From a bacterium (lineage in GTDB: Bacteria > SM23-81 > DAOVCL01), in contig JAOZPP010000051.1 in assembly GCA_029932675.1 (NCBI GenBank), forward strand, positions 1 to 22,527: a DNA stretch of 22,527 bases. The letters run 5' to 3'. A program made the translations under genes and the position numbers. The notes under the pieces were generated by a model that worked only from the letters and a program-made list of their open reading frames with translations, was not told the DNA's origin and made no database searches. How positions within the stretch are numbered: the first letter of the stretch is position 1; each line of letters starts with the position of its first letter. Positions 6,450 through 15,262 of the stretch are shown here, in pieces.

Positions 6450-8342
6450 ATGCAGGTTCATTGGAAATTAGGAATATTTGTGTTTTTTATAATAGGGTTT
6501 CCTTTAATAGCTGTATCCGTCCCCTTAGCTAACATCGAAATCGGAGAATTTGTCAGCTCGCAGAAGATTCATTATCAATTGCTGGATGGGAATAAATCAT
6601 TGGTTATTTGTGGCAACAATTCAGAACTTTTAGAAAATGTTTGCATTATCCATATGGGAAACGGCCAGAATGGAAACATCAAAGATGAGAGTCGGGCATT
6701 CCTTCCGCCACATTGGGTTAACATTATGAACGAAGATTTCGAATCATCTTTTCCAGATAATGCTTGGAGCCGCCGAGATGTGGGGCACACAGGCAATCCC
6801 ACTGGTCATTTATGGGGTAAAGATGACTATAATCCTCATTCAGGAAAATATAGTGCATGGTGTTGCAGGAATGGGGTAAATGGCCTTGATCCAGAGTTTA
6901 ATGATTACGCTAATAATGTTCTCACCTTTATGATTTGGGGGCCTTGTGATCTTAGTGTTGGCAATGTCACTGCTGCGGAACTGCACTTTTATTATTGGTG
7001 TCGCACCATGTACGAACCTGATAGGTTCTCTCGACTTGCATCAATTGATGGCACAAATTTCTCAGGTTATGCGGCCTATGGCGATGGTGGGGATGTCTGG
7101 CGCTTTGAAAACTTCGATCTGACCAATGTCCCTGATATAGGCAATGTTTGTGGTCGCCCTCAAGTTTGGGTAGCATTTGCTTTCGAAAGCGATGGATCTC
7201 AAACACACAAAGGGGCGTTTGTTGACGATGTTGTTCTGAGAATTAATACGGAAAACTATTACTGGCCTTTGTCCCGAAGCACTACACCCCTTCATAGTTT
7301 AACCAGTCCTTTTGGGCCGAGAATCCTAATCTCGGGGAATGATACCACTTTTGACTGGCATGGTGGACTTGACATTGATGATGATGATAATCCTGCGACA
7401 GAAGATGATGTCTACACTGTATTTACAGGTATTGTTGATCACATAGGCAGCCAGTCGGTCAGGATTAGGGATACTGTGATTCCAAATCACCGTATGGAAT
7501 ATGTGCATATAAATCCAAGTGTAAATCTATGGGATAATGTTGTTGCTGGACAGACCAGAATAGGAGGGATTAGGCATATTGGGCCTGATCACTTACATGT
7601 TGAGGATTACCTGGGCGGAACTGCCTTTTCTAACTTAAGGAACCCGATGAATATTTTACCTCATACAGATACTGAGGATATGACCATATGGGGTGTTAGT
7701 TCTCACGGGCCCAGAGCCGCCTTTTGGGTGACAGTGCCGGGCAATGAGCTTGACTTGAATAGGATAAGGGTATATGGTTCAGGGATTGGAGGATGGAGTT
7801 ATGATAAGTATGTAGACTATGACGACCAACACAACTGTGGGGACGACAGTTCCACACACGACGGGATAACCATTCATCCAACTGACTTTGGAGGTTATCC
7901 ACCCAATGACCAAGTAACTGGCTTCACTTTTAGTTACGAAGATCCTATGGATGGAGTTTATGACAGCACAATAACCATTGAGGTCTATAACATCTGGGGG
8001 GTTATGGAGGCTTCTTACTCAGTCGAAGTATTTGTAGAACCCAATGAAGACGAGAGATTGCCAAGGGAGTTTTGGGTGGCTCAGAATTTCCCCAATCCTT
8101 TCAACCCAGAGACTGAGATAAGCTATGAACTTCCCAAGGATGCTCATGTAACTCTGACTGTTTACAATCTCTTGGGGCAAAGGGTCAAGACTTTAGTGGA
8201 TGAGAGTCAAGGGGTTGGACGGCACAATGTTCGTTGGGGAGGAAGAGACGACAGCGGGGAAGAGGTGGCCAGTGGTGTCTATTTCTATAAAATCCAAGCG
8301 GGGAATGTTAAATTTACTAAAAAGATGGTGCTTATCAGATAA
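6450..8342 (+). CDS. Secreted MAM/jelly-roll-like / M23 peptidase protein with type IX-style C-terminal sorting domain (copy 2)
   Basis: This 630-residue exported protein has a signal peptide (hydrophobic about 7-26) and a short linker. A jelly-roll, MAM-like or immune-inhibitor-A-like accessory domain follows (about 94-265; starts NEDFESSFPDNAW, ends GAFVDDVVLRI), then a LytM/M23 domain (about 270-400), an Ig-like segment and a FlgD-like sorting domain (537-630). The M23 residues are complete: SPFGPR, H304-GGL-D308, H353 and H381-L-H383. Family knowledge makes this a plausible zinc endopeptidase acting on peptide crosslinks of peptidoglycan or on another secreted substrate. The last 140 residues match the paralogue at 3007 except for four near the end. 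ATG follows AGGGGAAG and sits 8 bases after the third propeller stop. It lies directly before rpmG, so its transcript may run into ribosomal genes. Confidence 0.84.
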   Translation: MQVHWKLGIFVFFIIGFPLIAVSVPLANIEIGEFVSSQKIHYQLLDGNKSLVICGNNSELLENVCIIHMGNGQNGNIKDESRAFLPPHWVNIMNEDFESSFPDNAWSRRDVGHTGNPTGHLWGKDDYNPHSGKYSAWCCRNGVNGLDPEFNDYANNVLTFMIWGPCDLSVGNVTAAELHFYYWCRTMYEPDRFSRLASIDGTNFSGYAAYGDGGDVWRFENFDLTNVPDIGNVCGRPQVWVAFAFESDGSQTHKGAFVDDVVLRINTENYYWPLSRSTTPLHSLTSPFGPRILISGNDTTFDWHGGLDIDDDDNPATEDDVYTVFTGIVDHIGSQSVRIRDTVIPNHRMEYVHINPSVNLWDNVVAGQTRIGGIRHIGPDHLHVEDYLGGTAFSNLRNPMNILPHTDTEDMTIWGVSSHGPRAAFWVTVPGNELDLNRIRVYGSGIGGWSYDKYVDYDDQHNCGDDSSTHDGITIHPTDFGGYPPNDQVTGFTFSYEDPMDGVYDSTITIEVYNIWGVMEASYSVEVFVEPNEDERLPREFWVAQNFPNPFNPETEISYELPKDAHVTLTVYNLLGQRVKTLVDESQGVGRHNVRWGGRDDSGEEVASGVYFYKIQAGNVKFTKKMVLIR

Positions 8343-8394
8343 CCTTTTAGGTAGGGGCTTAAAGAGAGAGTAGGTAAATGAGGGAGATCGTTAC
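7920..8394 (+). repeat. 475-bp direct repeat, copy B (partner 4474-4948)
   Basis: This is the second copy of the tract described at 4474-4948. Here the repeat flows without a break into the complete rpmG coding sequence, so this junction looks like the original one and the copy at 4948 is the duplicate breakpoint. Identity ends at base 8394, in the fifth base of the shared GTTAC. Confidence 0.9.
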
Positions 8395-8527
8395 CTTGGC
8401 CTGTACGGAATGTAAGCGGAGGAACTATACCACTACAAAGAACAAGAGGAAACATCCGGATAGGTTAAGCTTTAAGAAATATTGCAAGTTTTGTAAGAAG
8501 CATACTCTTCATCGGGAGACGAGATAA
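8378..8527 (+). CDS. rpmG: 50S ribosomal protein L33
   Basis: This 49-residue protein begins [17 protein letters not shown] and ends [10 protein letters not shown], typical of bacterial L33, a small protein of the large ribosomal subunit near the E site. Four cysteines in two CxxC pairs (C9, C12, C36, C39) mark the zinc-ribbon (C+) form. The start ATG at 8378 has only a weak AGG-type site upstream (in GAGAGAGTAGG). It stands 35 bases after the second M23-like gene and 11 bases before tRNA-Trp, the conserved rpmG-trnW-secE order. A broken copy of its first six codons lies at 4932. Confidence 0.95.
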   Translation: MREIVTLACTECKRRNYTTTKNKRKHPDRLSFKKYCKFCKKHTLHRETR

Positions 8528-8538
8528 GATAGTATTGC

Positions 8539-8615
8539 AGGCCTGTAGCTCTAACGGCTAGAGCGCCGGTCTCCAAAACCGGAAGTTGGGGGTTCGAATC
8601 CCTCCAGGCCTGCCA
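8539..8615 (+). tRNA. trnW: tRNA-Trp (anticodon CCA)
   Basis: A full cloverleaf can be drawn. Acceptor AGGCCTG (8539-8545) pairs with CAGGCCT (8605-8611). The D stem is GCTC/GAGC, the anticodon stem CCGGT/ACCGG has loop CTCCAAA with anticodon CCA at 8573-8575, and the T arm is GGGGG-TTCGAAT-CCCTC. The discriminator is G8612, and the 3' CCA is encoded (8613-8615). Trp tRNA between rpmG and secE is a widespread arrangement. Only 6 bases separate its 3' end from the secE start. Confidence 0.97.
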
Positions 8616-8621
8616 ATTATT

Positions 8622-8810
8622 ATGATAGAAAAGGTTAAAAAATTTCTTAAGGAAGTCCGCTTGGAGATGCACAAGGTTACCTGGTCAACCAGGGAGGAGT
8701 TAATTACCTCTACGATTGTGGTGATTGTGGTTTCCCTCCTTTTGGCCATCTTTATTGGGGCCATTGACCTTGGCCTTTCTAACTTAGCGAATCTGATCCT
8801 GGGCAGATGA
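8622..8810 (+). CDS. secE: Preprotein translocase subunit SecE
   Basis: This 62-residue single-span form of SecE starts MIEKVKKFLKEVRLEMHKV. It has the conserved amphipathic helix and KVTWSTREEL motif (about 18-27), then one transmembrane helix (about 31-48). SecE clamps SecY in the inner-membrane Sec channel. I chose ATG 8622; an upstream in-frame start at 8586 would lie inside the tRNA. There is no room for a Shine-Dalgarno sequence outside the tRNA, so after tRNA processing the mRNA would have a 6-base leader. The stop overlaps the nusG start (ATGA). Confidence 0.93.
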   Translation: MIEKVKKFLKEVRLEMHKVTWSTREELITSTIVVIVVSLLLAIFIGAIDLGLSNLANLILGR

Positions 8811-9334
8811 AGAAGAGTTGGTACGTGGTTCATACCCTTTCCGGGCATGAGCAGAGGGTGAAGAGAAGTTTGGAGAAAGCGATCGAGGCGAAGGGACTAC
8901 AGGAGAAGATAGGGAAGGTACTCATCCCTACTGAGCAGGTTGTGGAGATGAGGAAAGGCAAAAGGATGGTTACGACAAGGAAATTTCTTCCCAGTTATGT
9001 CCTTATTGAAATGGCTTTGGATAAGGAGACCAGCCATTTGGTGGTGAGTACCCCGGGGATTACCAATTTTGTTGGGGCCAAGGGTAAACCTCAACCCTTA
9101 TCCCAGGAAGAAGTAGATAGGATATTTGAGCAAGTTAGCCATCAACAGGGTGAGAGGATGGAAATCCCCTTCGAGGTTGGTGATGCGGTCAAGGTTACAG
9201 ACGGCCCCTTTACCGACTTTTCTGGTGTGGTAAGTGAGGTCAACTCGGAGAGGGGGAAGGTAAAGGTGATGGTAAGCATATTTGGCCGTTCTACTCCAGT
9301 GGAGCTTGACTTTTTGCAGGTTCAAAGGATATAA
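8807..9334 (+). CDS. nusG: Transcription elongation/antitermination factor NusG
   Basis: This 175-residue protein has an N-terminal NGN domain (about 1-110; starts KKSWYVVHTLSGHE, with FLPSYVLIEM and STPGITNFVG) and a C-terminal KOW domain (about 122-175; FEVGDAVKVTDGPFTDFSG). NusG binds the RNA polymerase clamp, suppresses pausing and links polymerase to Rho or the ribosome. The length is usual. It overlaps secE by four bases (ATGA), which couples their translation, and is followed after 66 bases by rplK. Confidence 0.97.
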   Translation: MKKSWYVVHTLSGHEQRVKRSLEKAIEAKGLQEKIGKVLIPTEQVVEMRKGKRMVTTRKFLPSYVLIEMALDKETSHLVVSTPGITNFVGAKGKPQPLSQEEVDRIFEQVSHQQGERMEIPFEVGDAVKVTDGPFTDFSGVVSEVNSERGKVKVMVSIFGRSTPVELDFLQVQRI

Positions 9335-9400
9335 AACTAACTTCATGAAATCTCAGTTTAAGTCAGCCAACTTAAATTGAAATTGGTTAAAGGGGGAAAA

Positions 9401-9838
9401 TTGGCCAAGAAGAAGATATTGGGGGTTGTTAAGTTACAGATACCTGCTGGCAAAGCTACTCCCGCTCCTCCGGTGGGACCGGCATTGGGCCAGTATGGGG
9501 TGAATATTATGGAGTTTTGCAAGGCCTTTAACGCCCAAACTGCCAAGAAAGAGGGCTTGATTATCCCAGTAGTTTTAACTGTCTATGTGGATAGAACTTT
9601 TAGTTTCATTACCAAGACGCCTCCTGCTGCTGTTCTCCTGGCCAAAGCCGCGGGGATAGAGAAGGGTTCCTCAGAGCCCAATCGGACCAAAGTAGGTAGG
9701 GTTACTCGGAAACAGGTGAAGGAGATAGCGGAGATGAAGCTTCCTGATCTGAATGCTACTGAGCTGGAAGCGGCTATGAGGCAGGTGGAGGGAACAGCGA
9801 GGAGCATGGGGTTGGAGGTGGTGGGTGAAGAGGGGTAA
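9401..9838 (+). CDS. rplK: 50S ribosomal protein L11
   Basis: Starting at TTG 9401 gives 145 residues beginning [19 protein letters not shown], the canonical L11 N-terminus, preceded by AGGGGG at 9391-9396. An in-frame TTG at 9377 would add eight residues not typical of the family. Conserved [20 protein letters not shown] is present, as is the C-terminal rRNA-binding domain with the PPAAVLL and SSEPNR stretches. L11 binds the GTPase-associated centre of 23S rRNA and serves factor binding and stringent-response signalling. Its end overlaps rplA by 14 bases. Confidence 0.95.
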   Translation: MAKKKILGVVKLQIPAGKATPAPPVGPALGQYGVNIMEFCKAFNAQTAKKEGLIIPVVLTVYVDRTFSFITKTPPAAVLLAKAAGIEKGSSEPNRTKVGRVTRKQVKEIAEMKLPDLNATELEAAMRQVEGTARSMGLEVVGEEG

Positions 9839-10532
9839 AAGATATAAAGCCCAGGCAGAGAAGGTGGAAAAGGGGAGAAGGTTCCCTTTGAGTGAAGCGT
9901 TGAAGCTGGTAAAGGAGAATGCTAACGCCCGTTTTGACGAGACCGTGGAAGTTGCCCTGAGGTTAGGGGTGGATCCACGAAAGGCCGATCAGATGGTGCG
10001 GGGAACCGTTGTTCTTCCCCATGGGACGGGTAGAGAGGTGAGGGTTCTTGTCTTGACCAAGGGGGAGAAGGAGAAGGAGGCCACAGAGGCAGGAGCAGAT
10101 TGGGTTGGTGCAGATGAGTTTATCGAGAAGTTGGCTGGAGGGTGGACGGATGTGGATGTGATCATTGCTACTCCGGATATGATGGGGGCTGTTGGTAAAT
10201 TGGGTAGGATCCTGGGTCCGCGGGGCCTGATGCCCAACCCTAAATCTGGGACTGTTACCTTTGATGTGGCCAAGGCGGTCAAGGATGCCAAGGGGGGAAG
10301 AATAGAATATAGGGTAGACAAGGCGGGTAACCTCCATGCTCCCATAGGTAAGGTCTCCTTTGAGCACGCACAATTGATGGAGAATGCAAAGACCCTTTTG
10401 GCTTCAGTGATGGCTGCTCGGCCCTCTGCTGCTAAGGGTCAGTATCTGAGAGCAGCAACTGTTTGTTCAACAATGGGGGTGGGGGTGAAGGTTGATGTGG
10501 GGGATATCAGAGTAGTTTTGCGGGAGGCTTAA
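9825..10532 (+). CDS. rplA: 50S ribosomal protein L1
   Basis: This 235-residue protein starts at GTG 9825 inside the end of rplK, with GGAGG at 9814-9818. Typical L1 motifs are seen: [20 protein letters not shown] near the N-terminus, VVLPHGTG, and [18 protein letters not shown] near the centre. L1 forms the mobile stalk that moves deacylated tRNA from the E site, and in many bacteria it represses its own operon by binding mRNA. The length is usual. Its TAA shares one base with the rplJ start. Confidence 0.96.
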   Translation: MKRGKRYKAQAEKVEKGRRFPLSEALKLVKENANARFDETVEVALRLGVDPRKADQMVRGTVVLPHGTGREVRVLVLTKGEKEKEATEAGADWVGADEFIEKLAGGWTDVDVIIATPDMMGAVGKLGRILGPRGLMPNPKSGTVTFDVAKAVKDAKGGRIEYRVDKAGNLHAPIGKVSFEHAQLMENAKTLLASVMAARPSAAKGQYLRAATVCSTMGVGVKVDVGDIRVVLREA

Positions 10533-11059
10533 TGGCCAAGAAGGAAAAAGAAGCTGTGGTGGAGGATTTGGTTGGAGTGCTCTCCGGGAGCAGGTCTGTT
10601 CTCCTTGCCGACTTTACAGGTCTGGGGGTTGAGGAGATAAACCAACTCCGCAGGGGTCTAAAGGAGAGAGAGGTTAATTTTAGAGTAGTAAAGAATACCT
10701 TGGCCCGGCTTGCTGTCCATCGAGCGGGATTTGATGAGTTGCTGCCTTATCTTCAAGGGCCTACCGCTCTGGTGACAAGCGTTGTAGATCCTGCTGAACC
10801 AGCACGGGCATTGATGGATTTTGCCCGGGAGAGGGAGAAACCAAAGATAAAGGGTATTCTCTTTGAAGGGGAGATCGGTGGCCCTTCCTTAGCAGAGAGG
10901 ATAAGGAATCTCCCTTCTAAGGAAGTGCTCCTGAGTAGACTCTGCTCCTCGATTGGATCTCCCATTGCCAGATTGACCGGATCCTTACAAGGAATGATCC
11001 GCAATTTAATTGGGACATTAGTGGCTATTCAGCATCTAAAGGAGGGTAAAAATGGCTGA
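10532..11059 (+). CDS. rplJ: 50S ribosomal protein L10
   Basis: This 175-residue protein begins [20 protein letters not shown] and contains [19 protein letters not shown] and [12 protein letters not shown], standard for L10. L10 anchors L7/L12 dimers at the base of the ribosomal stalk; the helical C-terminus (about 145-175) is the L12-binding part. The start overlaps the rplA stop by one base, leaving no room for the separate rplJ leader seen in many genomes. The end overlaps rplL by eight bases. Confidence 0.96.
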   Translation: MAKKEKEAVVEDLVGVLSGSRSVLLADFTGLGVEEINQLRRGLKEREVNFRVVKNTLARLAVHRAGFDELLPYLQGPTALVTSVVDPAEPARALMDFAREREKPKIKGILFEGEIGGPSLAERIRNLPSKEVLLSRLCSSIGSPIARLTGSLQGMIRNLIGTLVAIQHLKEGKNG

Positions 11060-11486
11060 AGCTGTTGCCAAGAAGGCCCCGGCAAAGAAGTCGTCCTCAA
11101 AGAAGGACCCAATCGGGGCAATCTTAGAATCGATTGAGAAGCTGACTGTGTTGGAGCTGTCTGACTTAGTAGATAGGCTCCAGGAAAAGTTTGGGGTTAC
11201 TGCTGCTGCCCCAGTGATGCAGGGTGTAGGTGTTCCCCAACCACAACTTCCCCAGGAAGAGGCCCCGGAAGAGAAGACGGAGTTTGATGTTGTGCTCTCC
11301 TCTGTCGGGGATAAGAAAATTCAGGTAATTAAGGTGGTGAGGGCGGCAACCGGGTTGGGCCTTAAGGAGGCCAAAGAGTTGGTGGACAGCGCTCCTAAAC
11401 CCGTTAAGGAGAAGGTATCCAAGGAGGAGGCTGAGGACCTGAAGGCCAAACTTGAGGAGGTGGGGGCCTCAGTAGAGCTCAAGTAG
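11052..11486 (+). CDS. rplL: 50S ribosomal protein L7/L12, with lysine-rich N-terminal extension
   Basis: This 144-residue protein is longer than the usual 120-130. The N-terminal dimerisation domain ([17 protein letters not shown], about 24-40) is preceded by about 18 extra residues rich in Ala, Lys and Ser ([13 protein letters not shown]). A flexible Pro/Gln/Glu hinge (about 52-75) leads to the C-terminal factor-binding domain (about 76-144; [27 protein letters not shown]). L7/L12 recruits translation GTPases to the ribosome. AGGAGG at 11040-11045 supports ATG 11052; no start downstream gives the usual length with a good site. Confidence 0.95.
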   Translation: MAEAVAKKAPAKKSSSKKDPIGAILESIEKLTVLELSDLVDRLQEKFGVTAAAPVMQGVGVPQPQLPQEEAPEEKTEFDVVLSSVGDKKIQVIKVVRAATGLGLKEAKELVDSAPKPVKEKVSKEEAEDLKAKLEEVGASVELK

Positions 11487-11496
11487 GGGGGGATAA

Positions 11497-14400
11497 GTGC
11501 CCAGGAAGGAGAGGATTATCCGTCGTAGTTACAATAAACTACCCGGGGCAGCCCCAATGCCCCATTTTTTGAAGCTGCAGTTTGAGTCCTTTAACTCCTT
11601 TCTCCAAGCCGATGTTCCTCCGGAGAAAAGGGAGAGGAAGGGATTAGAAGGGGTATTTCGGGATGTCTTTCCCATCCAGGATATCCACCATGCTTACAGT
11701 TTAGAGTTTGTCAGATATGATGTGGGGAATCCGAAGTATACGGTGGATGAGTGTAAGGAGAGGAATGTGACCTATGGGGCTCCCCTCAAGGCGGTGTTAA
11801 GGCTGCTGGTCAAGGATCCCACTTTGAAGGAGAGGCCGGTAAAAGAGGTTATCGAACAGGAGGTGTACTTAGGAGAACTCCCCCTGATGACCGATAGGGG
11901 AACATTCATCATCAATGGGGCAGAGAGGGTCGTGGTTAGTCAACTGCACCGCTCACCTGGTCCATGTTTCGAGTCCATTATTCACCCAAATGGCAAGAGG
12001 ATGTTCTCCGCCCGCATAATTCCTTATCAGGGATCCTGGATGGAATTTCTCTTAGATATCAATGACACAATCTATGTCTACATCGACCATAGAAGGAGAA
12101 TGCCGGTAACCACGTTTCTCCGGGCCATTGGATATTCCTCTAACGAAGAGATATTCAAACTTTTCCATTCAACGAAGAGACTCCCAATTTCTAAGAAGGA
12201 TTTACTTGTCGGTGGGATCTCCGCCCAGGATTTGGTTGACCGCTCTACAGGGGAAGTTCTTATAGAGGCTGGTCAGAGGATAAAGGAGGAGGATTGGGAG
12301 AGGTTAAAGGAGGCGGGGATAAGTGAGGTTGAGATTTTATCCCTCAAGGAGAGGAGGGAGGCAGATCCGCTCAGGAATACCCTAAAGAAGGATCAGACCA
12401 GGAGCCAGGAGGAGGCGCTTCACGCGATATACACCTCAATGAGGGGCGGAGAGGCACCAAATCTGGATACAGCGAGATCCTTTTTAGAGAGGCTCTGCTT
12501 TAACCCTCAGAGGTTCAACTTGGGATTGGTGGGCAGATATAGGATGAATAAAAGGTTGGGTTTGGATCTCCCCGCCGATCATATAGCACTCCATCCGGAC
12601 GATGTGGTAGGGATGGTTAAGGCTCTCATTGAATTTAAACTGGGCAAGGGATACTTTGACGATATAGACCATTTGGGAAACAGGAGGTTGAAGGGGGTTG
12701 GGGAACAGTTGGTCAATACCTTTAGTATTGGACTTACCAGAATGGCCAGGGCCATTAGGGAGAGGATGAGCCTGAGGGAGACGGATTCAATTACCCCCCG
12801 GGATTTGGTCAATGCTAAGACGGTCTCTTCAGTTGTAGAGACGTTCTTTGGCACCTCTCAACTCTCCCAGTTTTTGGATCAAACGAACCCCTTGGCTGAG
12901 CTCACTAACAAACGTAGGTTGAGCGCATTGGGACCTGGAGGGTTGAGCCGAAAGAGGGCAGGATTTGAGGTGAGAGATGTCCACCGCACCCATTATGGCC
13001 GAATTTGCCCCATTGAAACCCCAGAGGGTCCCAATATCGGCTTGATCACCTCCCTGGCGACCTACGCCCAGGTGAATGAGTATGGTTTCCTGGTCACCCC
13101 CTATTGGAAGGTGGAAAAGGGTAAGGTTACCAATAAAGTGGAATACCTCTCTGCCGAGGAGGAAGACAGGTTTACAATAGCTCAAGCGAACGCAGAACTC
13201 TCCCCCCAGAGGGAGTTTGTCTCTTCCAAGATAAAGGCACGCAAGAAAGGGGAATTCTCTTTGGTAACTCCTGAGGAGATAGATTATATGGATGTCTCCC
13301 CTGCCCAACTGGTTAGCGTTTCCGCCGCCTTGATCCCCTTCTTAGAACACGATGATGCCAACCGTGCCCTCATGGGTTCTAATATGCAGCGACAGGCAGT
13401 GCCCCTCCTCTTCCCGCAGGCCCCATTAGTAGGAACTGGTATCGAGGAGAAGGTGGCGAGGGATACAGGGATGGCCATCGTTGCCCAGGAGAGTGGTTGG
13501 GTGGAGAGTGTCTCTGCAGACCGGATCGTTATCCGACCGGAAGGGGATCTTCAGGGAGAAGCAAGCCTTTTTGGGGTGAGGGAGTATAGGTTAAGGAAGT
13601 TTTATCGGTCAAATCAGGATACCTGCATAAATCAAAGGCCACTGGTAAAGGAAGGGGAATGGGTGGAAAAGGGGGAGGTAATCGCCGACGGAATGGCCAC
13701 AGATAGAGGGGAACTTGCCCTGGGGGCCAATGTGTTAGTGGCTTTCCTCCCTTGGAAGGGGTACAACTACGAGGATGCGGTGGTGGTGAGTGAGAGGTTG
13801 TTGGAGAAGGACATCTTTACCTCAGTCCATATACAGGAGTTTGAGCTTCAGGTGAGGGATACTAAAAGGGGGCCGGAGGAACTAACCAGGGAGATCCCTA
13901 ATGTCTCAGAGGAGGCTGTGCGTAACCTCGACGCTCAGGGGGTAATAGTTGTGGGGGCGGAGGTGGAGGCAGGGGACATATTAGTGGGGAAGGTTACCCC
14001 TAAGGGGGAAACAGAGCTTTCCCCGGAGGAGAGGTTACTACGGGCCATCTTCGGGGAGAAGGCTTGGGATGTAAGGGATGCTTCCCTGAAGGCTCCCCCA
14101 GGGATGAAAGGAACGGTTATCGCCACAAAGATTTTCTCCCGTAAGGAACATACCCCTGAGGCTAAGGCCAGGGAGAGGGAACAGACAGAGGAAGTGAGGG
14201 CAAGGTTTGAACAGCTCATTTCCGACATAAAGAGAAGGCGTGATGAAAGGCTTTTAACCGTCCTTTCCGGTGGGGTTGCTGGCTCTGACCTGCCAGGCAG
14301 GGATGGCCAAGTTGTAATCAAGAAGGGGACAAGATACAAGAATAGGGATCTAGCTAAGGTTAACTTCGATCTCATCCCCCGTGGCCTCTCCCTCACCACC

Positions 14401-15261
14401 AGCAAGGAGAGGAATGAGAAGGCCCAGGAAATCCTGCGTACTGCTGATTGGCTTATAGAATCCAATAGGCGCAGGTTAGAGTCAGAGCTGGAGAAGGTTA
14501 CCCGCGGAGATGAGCTTCCCCCCGGGGTCTTAAAGTTGGTGAAGGTCTGGGTAGCCACCAAGAGAAGGCTTTCCGTTGGGGACAAGATGGCTGGCCGTCA
14601 TGGGAACAAAGGGGTTGTGGCTAAGATCGTTCCTGTTGAGGATATGCCTTATCTTCCCGATGGTACCCCGGTAGATATAGTACTCAATCCCTTGGGAGTG
14701 CCCTCACGAATGAATGTTGGCCAGGTTATGGAGACCCATTTAGGATGGGCGGCGAAAAAGCTTGGCTATTGGGTAGAGAGTCCAGTCTTCTCTGGGGCGA
14801 CGATAGGGGAGGTGAAGGGTGCCTTACAGGAAGCCGGTCTCCCTTCTGACGGAAAGACCATCCTTTATGATGGCCTTACCGGGGAGCCATTCTCCTCAAA
14901 GATTACAGTGGGCTGTATGTATATGATGAAGCTATGGCACTTAGTTGATGACAAGATCCATGCCCGTTCCATTGGCCCTTACTCCTTGGTTACCCAACAG
15001 CCCTTAGGGGGGAAGGCGCAGTTTGGCGGTCAGCGGTTTGGCGAGATGGAGGTTTGGGCCTTGGAAGCCTATGGGGCAGCTTACAGCCTCCAGGAGATGC
15101 TTACGGTCAAATCTGACGATGTGAGCGGTCGCTCCCGGATCTATGAAGCGATAGTGAAAGGGGAGAATCCAGCAGAACCAGGGATACCGGAGTCCTTTAA
15201 TGTGTTGGTTAAGGAGCTCCAGAGCCTCTGTTTAGATGTAAAGTTGGAGGAAAGGGATTAG
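11497..15261 (+). CDS. rpoB: DNA-directed RNA polymerase subunit beta
   Basis: This 1254-residue beta subunit has GTG start 11497 preceded by a run of seven G's (11485-11492). The N-terminal protrusion and lobe include [20 protein letters not shown]. Between about 230 and 265 is a small GEVLIEAGQ-type module known in many RpoB proteins. The rifampicin pocket ([16 protein letters not shown]) is followed by [13 protein letters not shown]. Catalytic-core motifs include RHGNKGVV (about 1034-1041). Residue N471 stands where E. coli has H526. The C-terminus ends in the conserved clamp segment ([18 protein letters not shown]). It assembles with alpha, beta' and omega to form polymerase. rpoC starts one base after its stop. 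Confidence 0.98.
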   Translation: MPRKERIIRRSYNKLPGAAPMPHFLKLQFESFNSFLQADVPPEKRERKGLEGVFRDVFPIQDIHHAYSLEFVRYDVGNPKYTVDECKERNVTYGAPLKAVLRLLVKDPTLKERPVKEVIEQEVYLGELPLMTDRGTFIINGAERVVVSQLHRSPGPCFESIIHPNGKRMFSARIIPYQGSWMEFLLDINDTIYVYIDHRRRMPVTTFLRAIGYSSNEEIFKLFHSTKRLPISKKDLLVGGISAQDLVDRSTGEVLIEAGQRIKEEDWERLKEAGISEVEILSLKERREADPLRNTLKKDQTRSQEEALHAIYTSMRGGEAPNLDTARSFLERLCFNPQRFNLGLVGRYRMNKRLGLDLPADHIALHPDDVVGMVKALIEFKLGKGYFDDIDHLGNRRLKGVGEQLVNTFSIGLTRMARAIRERMSLRETDSITPRDLVNAKTVSSVVETFFGTSQLSQFLDQTNPLAELTNKRRLSALGPGGLSRKRAGFEVRDVHRTHYGRICPIETPEGPNIGLITSLATYAQVNEYGFLVTPYWKVEKGKVTNKVEYLSAEEEDRFTIAQANAELSPQREFVSSKIKARKKGEFSLVTPEEIDYMDVSPAQLVSVSAALIPFLEHDDANRALMGSNMQRQAVPLLFPQAPLVGTGIEEKVARDTGMAIVAQESGWVESVSADRIVIRPEGDLQGEASLFGVREYRLRKFYRSNQDTCINQRPLVKEGEWVEKGEVIADGMATDRGELALGANVLVAFLPWKGYNYEDAVVVSERLLEKDIFTSVHIQEFELQVRDTKRGPEELTREIPNVSEEAVRNLDAQGVIVVGAEVEAGDILVGKVTPKGETELSPEERLLRAIFGEKAWDVRDASLKAPPGMKGTVIATKIFSRKEHTPEAKAREREQTEEVRARFEQLISDIKRRRDERLLTVLSGGVAGSDLPGRDGQVVIKKGTRYKNRDLAKVNFDLIPRGLSLTTSKERNEKAQEILRTADWLIESNRRRLESELEKVTRGDELPPGVLKLVKVWVATKRRLSVGDKMAGRHGNKGVVAKIVPVEDMPYLPDGTPVDIVLNPLGVPSRMNVGQVMETHLGWAAKKLGYWVESPVFSGATIGEVKGALQEAGLPSDGKTILYDGLTGEPFSSKITVGCMYMMKLWHLVDDKIHARSIGPYSLVTQQPLGGKAQFGGQRFGEMEVWALEAYGAAYSLQEMLTVKSDDVSGRSRIYEAIVKGENPAEPGIPESFNVLVKELQSLCLDVKLEERD

Positions 15262-15262
15262 G

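Noticed and set aside
8586-8621. Upstream start for secE
   Set aside because: It lies within the T arm and acceptor of tRNA-Trp; the peptide MGVRIPPGLP is translated tRNA, a common annotation artefact.
9377-9400. Upstream TTG start for rplK
   Set aside because: It adds eight residues not typical of L11, and the TTG at 9401 has the better ribosome binding site and gives the canonical MAKK start.
12187-12345. GEVLIEAGQ-like segment in RpoB that resembles a segment of RpoC near 17730-17830
   Set aside because: Such modules are known in the beta and beta' subunits of many bacteria, so this is not a new insertion or fusion.
13935-14585. 216-codon open frame on the minus strand within rpoB
   Set aside because: It lies fully opposite the conserved rpoB core; its Ser/Leu/Pro-rich composition is what the complement of that coding strand gives. 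No start signal is seen.
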